A program made the position numbers and the translations under genes. 64,000 nt of DNA from positions 44,389 through 108,388 of the forward strand of contig MLAK01000904.1 in the NCBI GenBank assembly GCA_001839685.1, read 5' to 3'. Below are positions 42,047 through 52,346 of this stretch, in pieces (the first letter of the stretch is position 1; each line of letters opens with the position of its first letter). Below the pieces are notes generated by a model. It searched no databases, was not told the origin of the DNA, and saw only the letters and a program-made list of their open reading frames with translations. Source of the DNA: Tritrichomonas foetus (Eukaryota; Parabasalia; Tritrichomonadida; Tritrichomonadidae).

Positions 42047-43819
42047 TTACGGTTTCTGTGTGGGCCAGTACATCGGATAATCATCTTCTTCATCGTTAAT
42101 TTGGTTGTATACAGTATTGGCACCAAGATTCATCCCATTTGGTATGCCTCCGAACTGCTGTGACATGCCTTGAGGGTTATTTTGAAATATACTTCGACCA
42201 TGGTTTTGTGGAACAGTTCCGGTTGAGGTTGGAGCGGTGTTCATTATTTGGTTATTCATTATTGGATTTCCAACATGTGTCATTTGCCCATTCGTTATCT
42301 GTGCTATCATTGGCTGAGGTTGTATTGATTGTGGTATTTGGTGTGGAATTGTCATTGTTGTAAAATTCGGTTGAGAAATATTTGAGACTGAGTTAGACAT
42401 AGTATTGGGAAGTTGGCTTGTAATTTGATTTGATTGAATTTGTGGGAAATTTGTCATTGGTTGAGATGGTTGTAATCTATTCGCTGGTAGTGCTTGGTTT
42501 ATGTGATAATTATGTTGGACTGGTAGATATGCACTATTCATGATTATGCTGTTATTAAAAGGTGAATTATTCATTGGATTCACATTGTTCATTGTATTCA
42601 CGTTACTCATTGTATTCATACTATTCATTGTATTTATATTATTCATTGGGTTAATATTATTCATTTGATTAATATTATTCATTTGATTAATATTATTCAT
42701 TGAATTCATTGTATTCATATTATTCATTGGGTTAATATTATTCATTGGATTAATATTATTCATTGAATTCACGTTACTCATTGTATTTATATTATTCATT
42801 GAATTCATATTATCCATTGGATTTATATTATTCATTGGATTTATATTATTAATAGAATTCATATTATTAATTGAATTTATATTATTCATTGGATTCAGAT
42901 TGGTATTACCAATTTGGCTCATTCCTGCGTTCATTGCATTTATGTTGGAACTTTCCTGATTCGGTTTTCCATAATTAACATAATTAAAATTGATCATTGG
43001 ATTCAAACCATTATTATTTTGATTTGTAGAATTGAGCACTGAGTTTACATTCGAATTAACTTGATTAATATTATTATTATTAATACTATAGAAGCTTTGA
43101 TTGTTGGTGCCATTTATTTGGCTCACTTGATGTAAGCCATTGTTTGCCTGACCTATATTTCCGTTTATAATCATTGGATTTAGACTTCTGTTGATTTGCT
43201 GATTGAAATAATTATTCGCGAGTCCGGCCGTATTCGTTACAGCATCAAAATTATTGCTCGAATTGGCATTCATCAACATATTGACATTGCTATTATTAAT
43301 TGAAGTGAATCCACAATTATTAGAAGTGGTTGGACCAACCATTGGATTTGGCACATTATTCATTGGAGTCATTTGTAAGTCCATTTGATTCATGTTGTTG
43401 CTTATTTGGCTCACGTTTTTCATTTGATTTCCATTCACATTTATATTATTAGAAATAGTAGAATTTGGTGGTGCAATTTGTGATGGATTATTTCCAATGG
43501 CAGGATTATTCATAAATGACTGTTTAGCATTCCCAAGCTCGAGCAAACTTTGACTGGTAATTGCGCGGCATACTTCCTTTGTTTTTGCAAGGGCAATATT
43601 TTGATAATCGATGTCAGAAATGCCTAAGTTAGGAGACCAGCAACTTGCTTCTATTTCTTTTGCACGTTTTTTCGAATATTCTAACAAATCTTCATCTGAC
43701 ATTGGTTTTCCGTTTGATTCCGATAGCATTTTTATAGTAGTATGAATGAGCTTCATGCATTCGTTAAGGCAATGCTTTCGACGGATATAGCTCTTTTTCG
43801 GAGGCTCTTGATTTTGCAT
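42047..43819 (-). CDS. Asn/Met-rich low-complexity repeat protein with conserved N-terminal helical domain
   Basis: 590 residues. Residues 8-95 form an ordinary helical domain (RRKHCLNECMKLIHTTIKML, then KRAKEIEASCWSPNLGISD and an ALAKTKEVCRAI helix). I cannot assign it, but it looks like a nuclear or transcription-factor-type helical domain. Nearly everything after is Asn/Met/Gln/Pro-rich. A run of NNINPMNN-type units covers about residues 305-425 (42565-42905), then a Gln/Pro-rich region and an acidic end. Such prion-like composition suggests a condensate-forming or transactivation region; that is inference. There is no membrane segment. Confidence 0.7.
   Translation of the reverse strand: MQNQEPPKKSYIRRKHCLNECMKLIHTTIKMLSESNGKPMSDEDLLEYSKKRAKEIEASCWSPNLGISDIDYQNIALAKTKEVCRAITSQSLLELGNAKQSFMNNPAIGNNPSQIAPPNSTISNNINVNGNQMKNVSQISNNMNQMDLQMTPMNNVPNPMVGPTTSNNCGFTSINNSNVNMLMNANSSNNFDAVTNTAGLANNYFNQQINRSLNPMIINGNIGQANNGLHQVSQINGTNNQSFYSINNNNINQVNSNVNSVLNSTNQNNNGLNPMINFNYVNYGKPNQESSNINAMNAGMSQIGNTNLNPMNNINSINNMNSINNINPMNNINPMDNMNSMNNINTMSNVNSMNNINPMNNINPMNNMNTMNSMNNINQMNNINQMNNINPMNNINTMNSMNTMSNVNTMNNVNPMNNSPFNNSIIMNSAYLPVQHNYHINQALPANRLQPSQPMTNFPQIQSNQITSQLPNTMSNSVSNISQPNFTTMTIPHQIPQSIQPQPMIAQITNGQMTHVGNPIMNNQIMNTAPTSTGTVPQNHGRSIFQNNPQGMSQQFGGIPNGMNLGANTVYNQINDEEDDYPMYWPTQKP
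42565..42905. repeat. Tandem 12-18-bp coding repeats (NNINPM-type)
   Basis: On the minus strand, units such as ATGAATAATATTAAT with PM or TM insertions recur more than 15 times with small variants (N-P-M, N-T-M, N-Q-M, N-S-M). This coding minisatellite is prone to slippage. Confidence 0.85.
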
Positions 43820-44687
43820 TTTATGTTTTCGTCCACTTTTGGATTGAAACTTATTGTTTCAAATTGTTTTTCTTTTTTCAGATTGAATTTATTCAGAGAT
43901 AGACTAATTTCTGTCTCAATTCTCTCAAATATTTTACTCTACATTCAAAATCTGCGAATCACTGAATGTTTTTTGACAAAAAGATCAAAATTGTTGTTAC
44001 AGAAAAAATAATCATTATATTCAAATTGTCCTTTCTTTTCAATAAATCTTATAGATATATAATTTTATTTCTTAGAAATTCTCATTAGGCTTTTACATTG
44101 ATTTTTATTCGGTTATTTATTGTTCTCTGATCATAATTGTCTCTGATATTTCTTGATTACACTTATTTCAGACGTTTAATTAAATATTCAGAATTCAGTT
44201 GAAAAAATTGATAATGTTTTTTCTAGCCATAAAATAATATTGAATGCAATGAAAAAAAAAATTCGATTCGCACTCACAATCACATAAAAATCAATAGAAT
44301 TTTTCGTGTTATTCAAAAAAAGTTCCAGTTCCTTCTCATTAAATCTTAATGTTACATATATTAAATCACTGGCATTTTATCAGGAAATAGAATATTTAAG
44401 AGATTTGGTCAGAATCATCGACAATCTTCCAAGGAGCCATGAAAGATTAATAAAAAAAAAAAGAGAATCGTAAATTTCTTGTCGGTTTTATGGTCAATTA
44501 ACCGTTATTTTGATCATTTGCTTAATAGTCTAATAATCGAAAAAAAACATGAATCCCTACATATGAATCTAATACATCATGTATATTTTTAAAAATTGGA
44601 GATTAAAAAATATTAGTTCGAAAAAATCTTGGAAGGAAGAAAAAAAAAAAAAAAAAAAAAAAAAAGGGAAGAAACTAAACAAACATT
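43820..44687. other. Intergenic with 26-base poly-A run
   Basis: About 870 bp, AT-rich, containing the 26-A run at 44640-44665. I see no coding or RNA gene. It separates two minus-strand genes and includes the upstream region of the Asn/Met-rich gene. Confidence 0.4.
44640..44665. repeat. 26-base poly-A run
   Basis: Uninterrupted A homopolymer 22 bases beyond the stop codon of the minus-strand AXDND1-like gene. Length may be unreliable in the assembly. Confidence 0.9.
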
Positions 44688-47600
44688 TTAAGAAATCATC
44701 GCAAATGCAACAGCTTCAGTTCTATCAATGTACTCTACTAATTTGGAAATTATATCAGAACTACTATTTGGATTATATGGAATAAATCCGCGGTCTTTCA
44801 TAATAAGATGATCGATTTTAGTTAAAATAATTCGATACAAATAAATTGACTGACCAACATCAACTCTTAAAAGTGCCTGTCGAATGTTTTCATAATACTT
44901 TTTCAACTTTTGAACCATCGGCTGAGGAAGCTTGGTGAATATATGTGGAATTATATTGGCATATCTTGTTAAAATATCTAAATACAAATCAGAAATATAA
45001 CTTTGGAACTTTTTGATTCGACTTACTTGACCTGAAAGTGGTGGCATTTCAAACATTTCCATTAAAGGATCTTTTAATTCAGCACAGACAGTCAAGATAC
45101 CAGAAAGTTTCAACATCGATGAATTTTTATCTTCATATCGGGATAAAGCTTTACGCCAAGAATCCTTATAATTGTGATTTTGATTTCTTCCAAGCAAACT
45201 AAAGAATTTGGTGAAAACATCATAGCTAATCATATGATTATCATAACAACCACACATCATGAGGAGATCTTTGGATTGTGAATATAAATGTTTATGCTTT
45301 TCGCCAAAGAAGTCAGTAATCCGTTTAAGGAAGTCTAAATAAGAAACCATTGGATTTTCAGGGTTTGCTCCTAAAGTGTTCACAAATTTTAAAGCTAAAG
45401 CTTCAGTGAAGCATTTTGAAAGGATGCGTTCAAGACAATCTATATGTATTTTTATATTTTCATCAAAAGTTAAATCTTGAATAAGAATTGATAGCTTAGG
45501 AAAGGTGAAATCGTGAGTAAAAGTATAAATCGTAGATAAAAAGCATAATTGAGGAAAGCTGTATCTTCCCATCAAAACTTCAATGAAATAACTTAAATAA
45601 GGAGAAGTTGCACGATTTGAGATCAGAACATAAGAAAAATCAGACATGGCTTGGGCAATCAAATGTTGTAATTTATAACGGCGAGAGATCCAATCAACGA
45701 AAATTGATTCAGTAGAAATTCGAGTTTGATTTTCAATTGATCGAACAAAAGGATCAATCATAAAGTTATGAATAACTTGAATGGCCCAAACTATTGGCTT
45801 TTCACTAGTTACAATATTCGAAAACGCTTTTGCGTTAATAATTTTTAATTCTTGATCAACAGGGGAAACATAAGGTTGACTCAAAAATGGCATTATTATT
45901 TCAAATAAATCTGGAAGCTCATCAATAGCTTCATGATTAATATTATATCCTTTCGGATTCACATATCTGATATTTCGTGAGACAGTTTTAGGTCTTCCAT
46001 CTGTAATTTTAATTCCTATGTCAACATCTTCTTCATTTTTTGATTGATTTTTTTCCTTATTATCATTATGCTCTATTGTTTCTATTGTATCTATCGGCTC
46101 CTTCGTTGAATTAAATGAATCAGAAGATTGTTTCATTGATTTCAGTGAAGATTTACTTAGTACTTGATGAAGATTTGATTTATGTTCATTTATTTGCAAA
46201 CCAGATTCATCTGTCTGAATTTCAATATGAATATAATTAATTGGCTTTTCAATTATACTTTTTGAAACTGATGGAGAACAAGTCTCATTTATATTGACAT
46301 TAATTTGATTTTTTGAAGATTTGCTCATCTTATTAATATTTTCCTCTTTCAATAGCATAACATCAGATTTCCTCAACACTTTTACATCATCATGATCCTT
46401 GTCTTTCCGTCTCTTTTTAACCAATGGCATTGTTCTTGAGAAGTCAACTTGTTCTGTTTGAACTTCTTGGTCATTTTTTTCAATATTAGACATTTCTTCG
46501 ATTTTTTCTTCGAGTTCTTGAATTCTTTTGGTTAGTTTTTCTGTTTTTGCTATTTCATTATGATACATAACGATGTATCCAGTTTCACCTTGTTGGAATT
46601 CATTTATAGATTTTGTTAAAGTTTCGATTTGGCTTAGTTGGTTTTTGTTTTCCTCTTCAAGTTTTCTCACAGTCCTCTTCAAATTTTTCATTCTGTCACT
46701 TTTTGACTGAAGTTTGAATTGTAATTGTGTAACTTGTCCTTTGGCGAAATCTAGATCGAAAGTATTCGAAGATATTTGAATATCCTTTTGATTGGATGAA
46801 TCTGTTAAGACTTTAAGCTGTCTTTTCAATGTAGCAACTTCATCTTTCAGTGAAATATTTTCTTTAGAATTTTCTTCGACTGTATTTTCTAATTCTTTTG
46901 ATCGTTGAAGTAAATCATCATATTTCTCATCGTATTCTGATGTATATTTATGTATACGTTCCATTAAAACGGGGATGTCAACTGTTAGTTGATTATAGAA
47001 TTTATGAAATCGTCTTAGTAAAAGTGCTCGTTCTGTACAAGAAGTTTTTTCTTGAAGAATGAGTTTGTTAAATGAAAAGTTGTACAATTGAAGAAGCCTT
47101 GCTTTCAGTTCTGCTTGCTCCTCAGTTGATAAATCGTCTGTAGCAACTGGAATAGAAGCTGCAATGTTTGCATCAAGTTCATGAATAATTTGACTAACTT
47201 CCTCTCTCAAATTTTTACGGTTTGTATCAAGTGGAACAACTGGGGGAACAGACGAGAGAATTGTCGGCTCGGGAGGAAGCCTTGATGTTCTTTGTGAGTG
47301 AATCTGAAACTGCTCAATTGGTGGAGGTTTGTAAGATGGAGAAACGTAAGGGGGTGGGTCGATTGGATTTGTAACTTTCGGAATAACTTTTTGAGCAGCT
47401 TTGGTAGACATGGATGAAGAGGCACGAGTTATCCGTTGAGATTTTAAAGTAGTTTGAGCAACTTCATTTGTAACGATGCGCGATGTTTTAGCTGTGGCAA
47501 AATTAAATATTTCCGAATTCTGCTCGCTGTTTCGCCATGAAGTGCTTTGACGCGTAGGCGACCTTTGTGTCTGTGTTTTTGGAGATGTTTTGGCAATTGA

Positions 47601-47744
47601 TGTTAAACTCATTGTGGTAGGTCGATTTTTTTTCTGTGGCGGCGGAATGGAGTCTGTGGGCGTATAATCACCTCCAACAAGACCACTTGTGATAATACTT
47701 TCGGATAGCGGAGGAAGAGGAGGCTTCATCCATTCTTTCTCCAT
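44688..47744 (-). CDS. Axonemal dynein light-chain-domain coiled-coil protein (AXDND1-like)
   Basis: 1,018 residues. A Pro/Ser/Thr-rich disordered N-terminus (1-165) leads into a helical region. LYNFSFNKLILQ...SCTERALLLRR (about 218-250) matches the core of the axonemal dynein light intermediate chain domain: LY-x3-F-x2-LI-x-Q, then C-x-ER-x-x-LL-x-R. A long coiled coil follows (about 255-440), then a Lys/Asp-rich linker. The C-terminal 400 residues form an unrecognised helical domain. The size is close to animal AXDND1 (about 1,000 residues). A role in axoneme or inner-arm dynein assembly is likely but inferred. The N-terminal ATG has a second possible start at M6. Confidence 0.6.
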   Translation of the reverse strand: MEKEWMKPPLPPLSESIITSGLVGGDYTPTDSIPPPQKKNRPTTMSLTSIAKTSPKTQTQRSPTRQSTSWRNSEQNSEIFNFATAKTSRIVTNEVAQTTLKSQRITRASSSMSTKAAQKVIPKVTNPIDPPPYVSPSYKPPPIEQFQIHSQRTSRLPPEPTILSSVPPVVPLDTNRKNLREEVSQIIHELDANIAASIPVATDDLSTEEQAELKARLLQLYNFSFNKLILQEKTSCTERALLLRRFHKFYNQLTVDIPVLMERIHKYTSEYDEKYDDLLQRSKELENTVEENSKENISLKDEVATLKRQLKVLTDSSNQKDIQISSNTFDLDFAKGQVTQLQFKLQSKSDRMKNLKRTVRKLEEENKNQLSQIETLTKSINEFQQGETGYIVMYHNEIAKTEKLTKRIQELEEKIEEMSNIEKNDQEVQTEQVDFSRTMPLVKKRRKDKDHDDVKVLRKSDVMLLKEENINKMSKSSKNQINVNINETCSPSVSKSIIEKPINYIHIEIQTDESGLQINEHKSNLHQVLSKSSLKSMKQSSDSFNSTKEPIDTIETIEHNDNKEKNQSKNEEDVDIGIKITDGRPKTVSRNIRYVNPKGYNINHEAIDELPDLFEIIMPFLSQPYVSPVDQELKIINAKAFSNIVTSEKPIVWAIQVIHNFMIDPFVRSIENQTRISTESIFVDWISRRYKLQHLIAQAMSDFSYVLISNRATSPYLSYFIEVLMGRYSFPQLCFLSTIYTFTHDFTFPKLSILIQDLTFDENIKIHIDCLERILSKCFTEALALKFVNTLGANPENPMVSYLDFLKRITDFFGEKHKHLYSQSKDLLMMCGCYDNHMISYDVFTKFFSLLGRNQNHNYKDSWRKALSRYEDKNSSMLKLSGILTVCAELKDPLMEMFEMPPLSGQVSRIKKFQSYISDLYLDILTRYANIIPHIFTKLPQPMVQKLKKYYENIRQALLRVDVGQSIYLYRIILTKIDHLIMKDRGFIPYNPNSSSDIISKLVEYIDRTEAVAFAMIS

Positions 47745-48276
47745 TCGTTTCTGATGATGTAATGATTTAAATTTTATATTAGAGGAATCGACAAAAAATT
47801 GAAATAACTTTTTGAATAAGAAACTTACATAAACATTGAAAAAGTCTAATTCTTTTTCCAGGATGTTTCAATAGTCTTTGGAAATGTCAATCGATATGGT
47901 TAAAATTGACCTATAATTTTTTTTTGATGTGTAAATATATTGTGATATTTTTTTTGAGTATTATTCAATTTTAATCATGTTGAATGTTGTATTGAAAGTT
48001 TGAATAAATAGATTTTCATTTCCCTAAATTAACGTTTTTCATTATATCTCGATTTATTAGCTTTTACTCAAATTATTTGGACGTAAAATAGGGCTATATA
48101 TTCACATATATAATCCAAAAAGAAATCCTAAGTAAGAGATCGAATTCAATGGGAAATACTGAGTATACAGCTATGATAAAAGCTTTGATTTAATTTAGTG
48201 AAAAAGTACATCTGCCTACCAAGAATTTAGAATCAAAAAAAAAAAGACAGTAAACTTTTTCTATTACCATTTTTGA
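47745..48276. other. Divergent intergenic region
   Basis: AT-rich spacer of 532 bp between the AXDND1-like and HMG-box genes. No other signal is seen. Confidence 0.4.
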
Positions 48277-48897
48277 ATGAATTTAGCCATTTATAAAGCG
48301 AAAAAGTTTCTTCAAAAATTGATGTCGAAGAACTTAAAGCCAGTTTTAAAAGCTTTAAAACTCGAAAAACCAAAAGCATCATGTAGTGCTTTTGTGTTTT
48401 TTGCCAAAGATATGCGCAAAAAACTTCAAGATGAAAATCCCGAAAATACATTTAAAGATGTTTCCACAAAACTCGGCGAAATGTGGAAATCACTTCCAGA
48501 GGAAGATCGAGAATATTACGAAGAGTTGAGCAAAATTGATAAAAGTCGATTCAAAGAAGAAAAAAGAATATATCGTCAAGTTCTCTACCAAAAGCTCTCC
48601 AAGGCCCTTCAAGATGGAACGATACAGCCAAGCCAGATAGACAAATCAATCCTACCAGTGCCAAAACAGCCCCGTCCACCATTTATGTTTTATGCGCGCC
48701 ATGTCCGGCCAATGCTGAAAATGCACTGCGAGGGAGAAAAAGCGCAAGCTGCACTTGGAAAGCCTCTAAGCGTGATGTGGAACTCGCTCAACAACCAGCA
48801 AAGGATTCCATTCAATATCATGTCACAAGAAGACGTCCAGCGGGCGAGGGAAGACAGGCTCCAAGAGCAAGAGATAAAAGCTATGCTCGGACAATAA
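48277..48897 (+). CDS. Two-HMG-box DNA-binding protein (HMGB-like)
   Basis: 206 residues. Box A spans about 31-100: KPKASCSAFVFFAKDMRKKL with the usual aromatic and Pro/Lys positions, then LGEMWKSLPEEDREYYEEL. Box B spans about 131-196: QPRPPFMFYARHVRPML, then LGKPLSVMWNSLNNQQRIPF. The boxes bend DNA in chromatin and transcription. The second box is less canonical (no acidic DRExY helix). There is no acidic tail as in vertebrate HMGB1. The first 16 residues are basic and amphipathic. A second ATG at codon 16 would remove them, so the start is uncertain. Nuclear location is expected. Confidence 0.88.
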   Translation: MNLAIYKAKKFLQKLMSKNLKPVLKALKLEKPKASCSAFVFFAKDMRKKLQDENPENTFKDVSTKLGEMWKSLPEEDREYYEELSKIDKSRFKEEKRIYRQVLYQKLSKALQDGTIQPSQIDKSILPVPKQPRPPFMFYARHVRPMLKMHCEGEKAQAALGKPLSVMWNSLNNQQRIPFNIMSQEDVQRAREDRLQEQEIKAMLGQ

Positions 48898-49383
48898 TAA
48901 ATGTTTTTATATTTGCTCAACCTTATTTTTTTTCATTTCCATTTTTCTGCACGGGTAGAGATACATCGATAAAATACATTTTGATTGGATAATAAATGAA
49001 GGATTATTATAATCATAAGATATCAATGTTTCTTTCTTCTTTCATTGATATTGAGTAAAAAATATTGATTGGAAGTTATGGGAAACAAGAACAAAACAAA
49101 AAACAAAAGAAAACAAGGCTGAAATCCAATTTCCTATGAGATAAGCATAACGTGAAGTGAAATGTCGAATAAAGGTCAAATGTGGAACAACAAAATGGTA
49201 AATGTGATGTGAGCTTTGCTAGTTCTTTCCCCATTTTTCTGCCCAAAAGTTTATATTATTATTCGATGAGAAATAAGAATATGTTCTCATCGAAAAAAGT
49301 CCTGCTGAAAACAAACAAGAAAACGAAAACAAAAATAAAAGAGAAAAGAATCGAAAAGAAAAGTATTAGGAGTTATAATTTTT
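48898..49383. other. Intergenic, convergent 3' ends
   Basis: 486 bp, AT-rich, with A/G-rich and AAACAAAAC-type simple sequence near 49085-49120 and 49305-49370. No gene is seen. Confidence 0.4.
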
Positions 49384-50862
49384 TTATTTGGTTGGTTTGT
49401 TTTCTTGTTTTTCTTTCTTTTCTTGTTTTTGTTTGTTTTCTTGTTTTGGTTGGCCTTGTTTTGAGATGATGTCAGCAACATAGAGACCGTTTGCAGCGGC
49501 TTGTGAAAGTGATCTTGTGAAGCCAGCACCATCACCAACAGCGTACACATCTTTGCATCCTTCGATCAAGAAGTCTTTGTTGCATTTTGGACGTGCTGAG
49601 TAATACTTGCATTCAATTCCGTAAAGGAGGGTATCATCGTTAGCTGTACCTGGTGCGATCTTATCGAGTGCGCCGAGTGTTTCGATGATGTTGTCGAGTT
49701 GCCTCTTTGGAATGCAGAGTGAAAGGTCTCCTGGGACAGCCTCGAGTGTTGGTCTGATGGCTCCCTTTTTGATACGTGTTTCTGTTGTTCTTCTTCCTCT
49801 TCTGAGGTCACCAAGTCTCTGGACGAGGACCTGTCCACCACTGATGAGATTTGCGAGGTATGCAGTAGCGCGAGCATACTCAATTGGATCCTTGAATGGC
49901 TGTGTGAAGTTGATTGTTGAAAGGAGGGCAAAGTTGGAATTCTTTGTCTTTAATTTCTCATCACGGAAGGAGTGACCATTTACTGTCAAAACACCATTTG
50001 TGTTTTCTGTGACGACGTGGCCGCGGTCGTTGAAACAGAACATTCTTGTGATATCTTCATATTGCTTGGATCTATACAAGATCTTTGGCTCGTAAATTTT
50101 CTTTGAGAAGTCTTCCCAAATCAAGGAATCAAGCTCAACACGAACACCAATATCGACTTGGTTGTTTGTAAGTGGAATGCTGTGCTTGTTGCACCATTTG
50201 CTGAAGAATGAAGAGCCAACTCTGCCGACGGCGAAGATGATTTTATCGGCTGTGATATTATGCTTGTCATTGACGGTAATGACGTGGTTGTCTTTGTCAA
50301 CTTCGCTGACGTTCGCCCTTGTGCAGATTTCGACACGCTTGCCAAGGTATTCGATAAGCTTGGTCATAGAAACGTAATTGTGATCTGTTCCGAGGTGCTT
50401 CACTTGGGCCTGGTGCATGTAAAGGCCGTTTTGAAGGCAGAGCTTCTTGAGATCGTTGTTTGGCATGAATCTTTCTGTGGTAGCACCAAAGCTGACGAGA
50501 ATGGAATCAGCTTGCTCGATATAGTTAATGACAACTTCTGGGTCAAGGAGATCGGCCAGCCAGCCTCCGTATTCGTGCGTGATGATGTATTTACCGTCTG
50601 AGAAGGCGCCGGCGCCGGCCAATCCTTCCATAATGGCGCAGGTCCTGCAGTGGATGCATGTCTTCGTCTGTTTGGCGATGATTGGGCAGACGCGCTTGTC
50701 AAGGGGTGCACCCTTTTCAAGGAGGCAGATTGTCATGTTTGGGTTTTTTTCGATGCAGCGGTAAGCAGCCATCAAACCACCAATACCACCACCAACGATT
50801 GCAAGATCGTAGTGTTGTTTCTTTGGGGCAGCAAAATTCCTCTTGTAACAGTTTCCAAGCAT
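49384..50862 (-). CDS. Hydrogenosome-targeted FAD-dependent oxidoreductase (COG2509-like)
   Basis: 492 residues. The dinucleotide-binding motif is DLAIVGGGIGGL (19-30). It is followed by RVCPIIAKQTKTCIHCRTC (a CP...C-x2-C-x2-C cluster) and then GAGAFSDGK, the signature of the COG2509 FAD-dependent dehydrogenases. A second FAD contact, VYAVGDGAGFTRSLSQAAANG, lies near the end. The N-terminus MLGNCYKRNF followed by AAPKK has the form of a trichomonad hydrogenosomal presequence: ML start, short, Arg at -3 or -2 and Phe/Asn before the cut. The last 25 residues are an unusual K/Q/E/N-only tail. Base composition is clearly more GC-rich than the neighbourhood, with a bacterial-looking family: lateral origin and high expression are both plausible. 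Substrate is unknown. Confidence 0.88.
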   Translation of the reverse strand: MLGNCYKRNFAAPKKQHYDLAIVGGGIGGLMAAYRCIEKNPNMTICLLEKGAPLDKRVCPIIAKQTKTCIHCRTCAIMEGLAGAGAFSDGKYIITHEYGGWLADLLDPEVVINYIEQADSILVSFGATTERFMPNNDLKKLCLQNGLYMHQAQVKHLGTDHNYVSMTKLIEYLGKRVEICTRANVSEVDKDNHVITVNDKHNITADKIIFAVGRVGSSFFSKWCNKHSIPLTNNQVDIGVRVELDSLIWEDFSKKIYEPKILYRSKQYEDITRMFCFNDRGHVVTENTNGVLTVNGHSFRDEKLKTKNSNFALLSTINFTQPFKDPIEYARATAYLANLISGGQVLVQRLGDLRRGRRTTETRIKKGAIRPTLEAVPGDLSLCIPKRQLDNIIETLGALDKIAPGTANDDTLLYGIECKYYSARPKCNKDFLIEGCKDVYAVGDGAGFTRSLSQAAANGLYVADIISKQGQPKQENKQKQEKKEKQENKPTK

Positions 50863-50870
50863 TTAGAGAA

Positions 50871-50877
50871 AATGTGA
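50871..50877 (-). promoter_or_regulatory. Initiator-like TCACATT upstream of FAD oxidoreductase
   Basis: On the minus strand TCACATT lies eight bases before the ATG and fits TCA-Y-W. Inferred by analogy with Trichomonas promoters. Confidence 0.4.
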
Positions 50878-52346
50878 AATAGAGTCGACGATTATTTACG
50901 AGTCAATATTTTTCAATTGATATATTAATGAAATCTATTCAATTATATTGAATAGGGAAGAGAAGAGAATTGAGTTATTTCTGGAGAATGTGAAGTGATG
51001 AAATTGTGAAATGAAATGAATTTCAGAAAAAAAACAGGAGAACAAAATGAGAGTGACTATTCGAATAATAGTATCCACTATTATCGATATGTTCATTTAT
51101 TTCTTGCCATTCACGGAATTTATTACAAGAATAATCTGCAATCTGCAATCTTATTGATATTCTTTACATTTCAAAAAATAAATATTCGGGAATGAACTGA
51201 TTTATTACATTTGAATGCTTCCGTTGGTTGTACATTCAAATCGTTTTCAATATTTTCACTATGGCGGACCATGTTATTCAAATAAATAATTCAACATTTG
51301 TGAATAAACCTTGAAAATCAAATAGAAAATGATCTCTATTTAAATGGGTTATTTACTTGTTCAATCTCATTATTTCTGAACTCATTTGAAATATTGAGAT
51401 CCCATTTTTGATTATCTTTTGAAATTTTTTACTGAGGTTGGCTGAAAAAAATTTTCGGCTGTTAGGAGAATGTACTCAGTGTTGACACCCACCGAGGCTA
51501 TTGAAGCCAAAACTACCAAACGGAAGCTCAATGGGACATCATTAATACGATGGTAGAGTTTTTACAAGCAATATCCAATATTTTATGTATTGACCAAATC
51601 GTTTTACCAAATTCAATCCGACAAAAAATTCATTAATATGAAAAATAATGAAATATACGTCTTAATCACCATTTTTATTTATTGGGTTCAGAATTAATTA
51701 TTAACGAAAAACGTCTTCAATTTGTTTTGGAAACGAAAATCTACGAATGACCACAAAATATATTTCTGACCAGAAAAATTGAGATGCAAGCATACAAATT
51801 ATGATTTCATTTATCGCATGATTTAATTTTATTATTACGAAATCAAGTTTTTTCAAGTTAGTGAAGCATTAGAAATTTTAAATAAGACAAACGACTCCAT
51901 TCATTCAATACTATCCCTTATTTATATTCGAATTTATAAGCAAAAAAAAAAAGAAAAGAAAAAGTTGACTGTTGATAGTTTTTCTATCAGCTTTTTTGAA
52001 AAACTATAACGATATAAACAACTTTGAATGACCATAAATTCGGTTTTTTAAGTTATTGACTTTAAAATCAAAGTCAAAGTGGAATCTTTGTGTTTATTTG
52101 CTTCCTTTTTTATTTTTTCCCTTTTCCCTTTTTCTTTTTTCATTACAGATATAACAACCATATCTTACTGATCCCTTTTATCGCTTTTTTTTTTTTTTTT
52201 TGAAAAAAATAATTATAATCATTTTTGTGATTATATAAAGGAACTTCAATATAAAAATATCAATAGACGAAATATAATAACATTTATCCAAAATGATGAA
52301 TAACACACTCTTGATGAATGAAGAATATGAAATAACTATTACTGAT
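50878..52346. other. Intergenic region with a small GC-richer island
   Basis: About 1.5 kb, AT-rich. The only contrast is a more balanced-composition segment around 51455-51560 that holds a 28-codon ATG frame. A 17-T run lies at 52185-52201. No tRNA or domain signal. Confidence 0.4.
51470..51556 (+). CDS. Possible 28-residue small ORF in GC-richer island
   Basis: An ATG-to-TAG frame encodes a Thr/Lys-rich peptide containing LTPTEAIEAKTTKRKLNG. The segment stands out by composition and contains a short GGCT/AGCC stem. It could be a small gene, a piece of a decayed gene or part of an RNA. I do not recognise it. Confidence 0.2.
   Translation: MYSVLTPTEAIEAKTTKRKLNGTSLIRW

Noticed and set aside
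49566..50882. Overlapping frames around the FAD oxidoreductase
   Set aside because: Same effect of low stop-codon density; the 492-residue frame alone shows FAD motifs.
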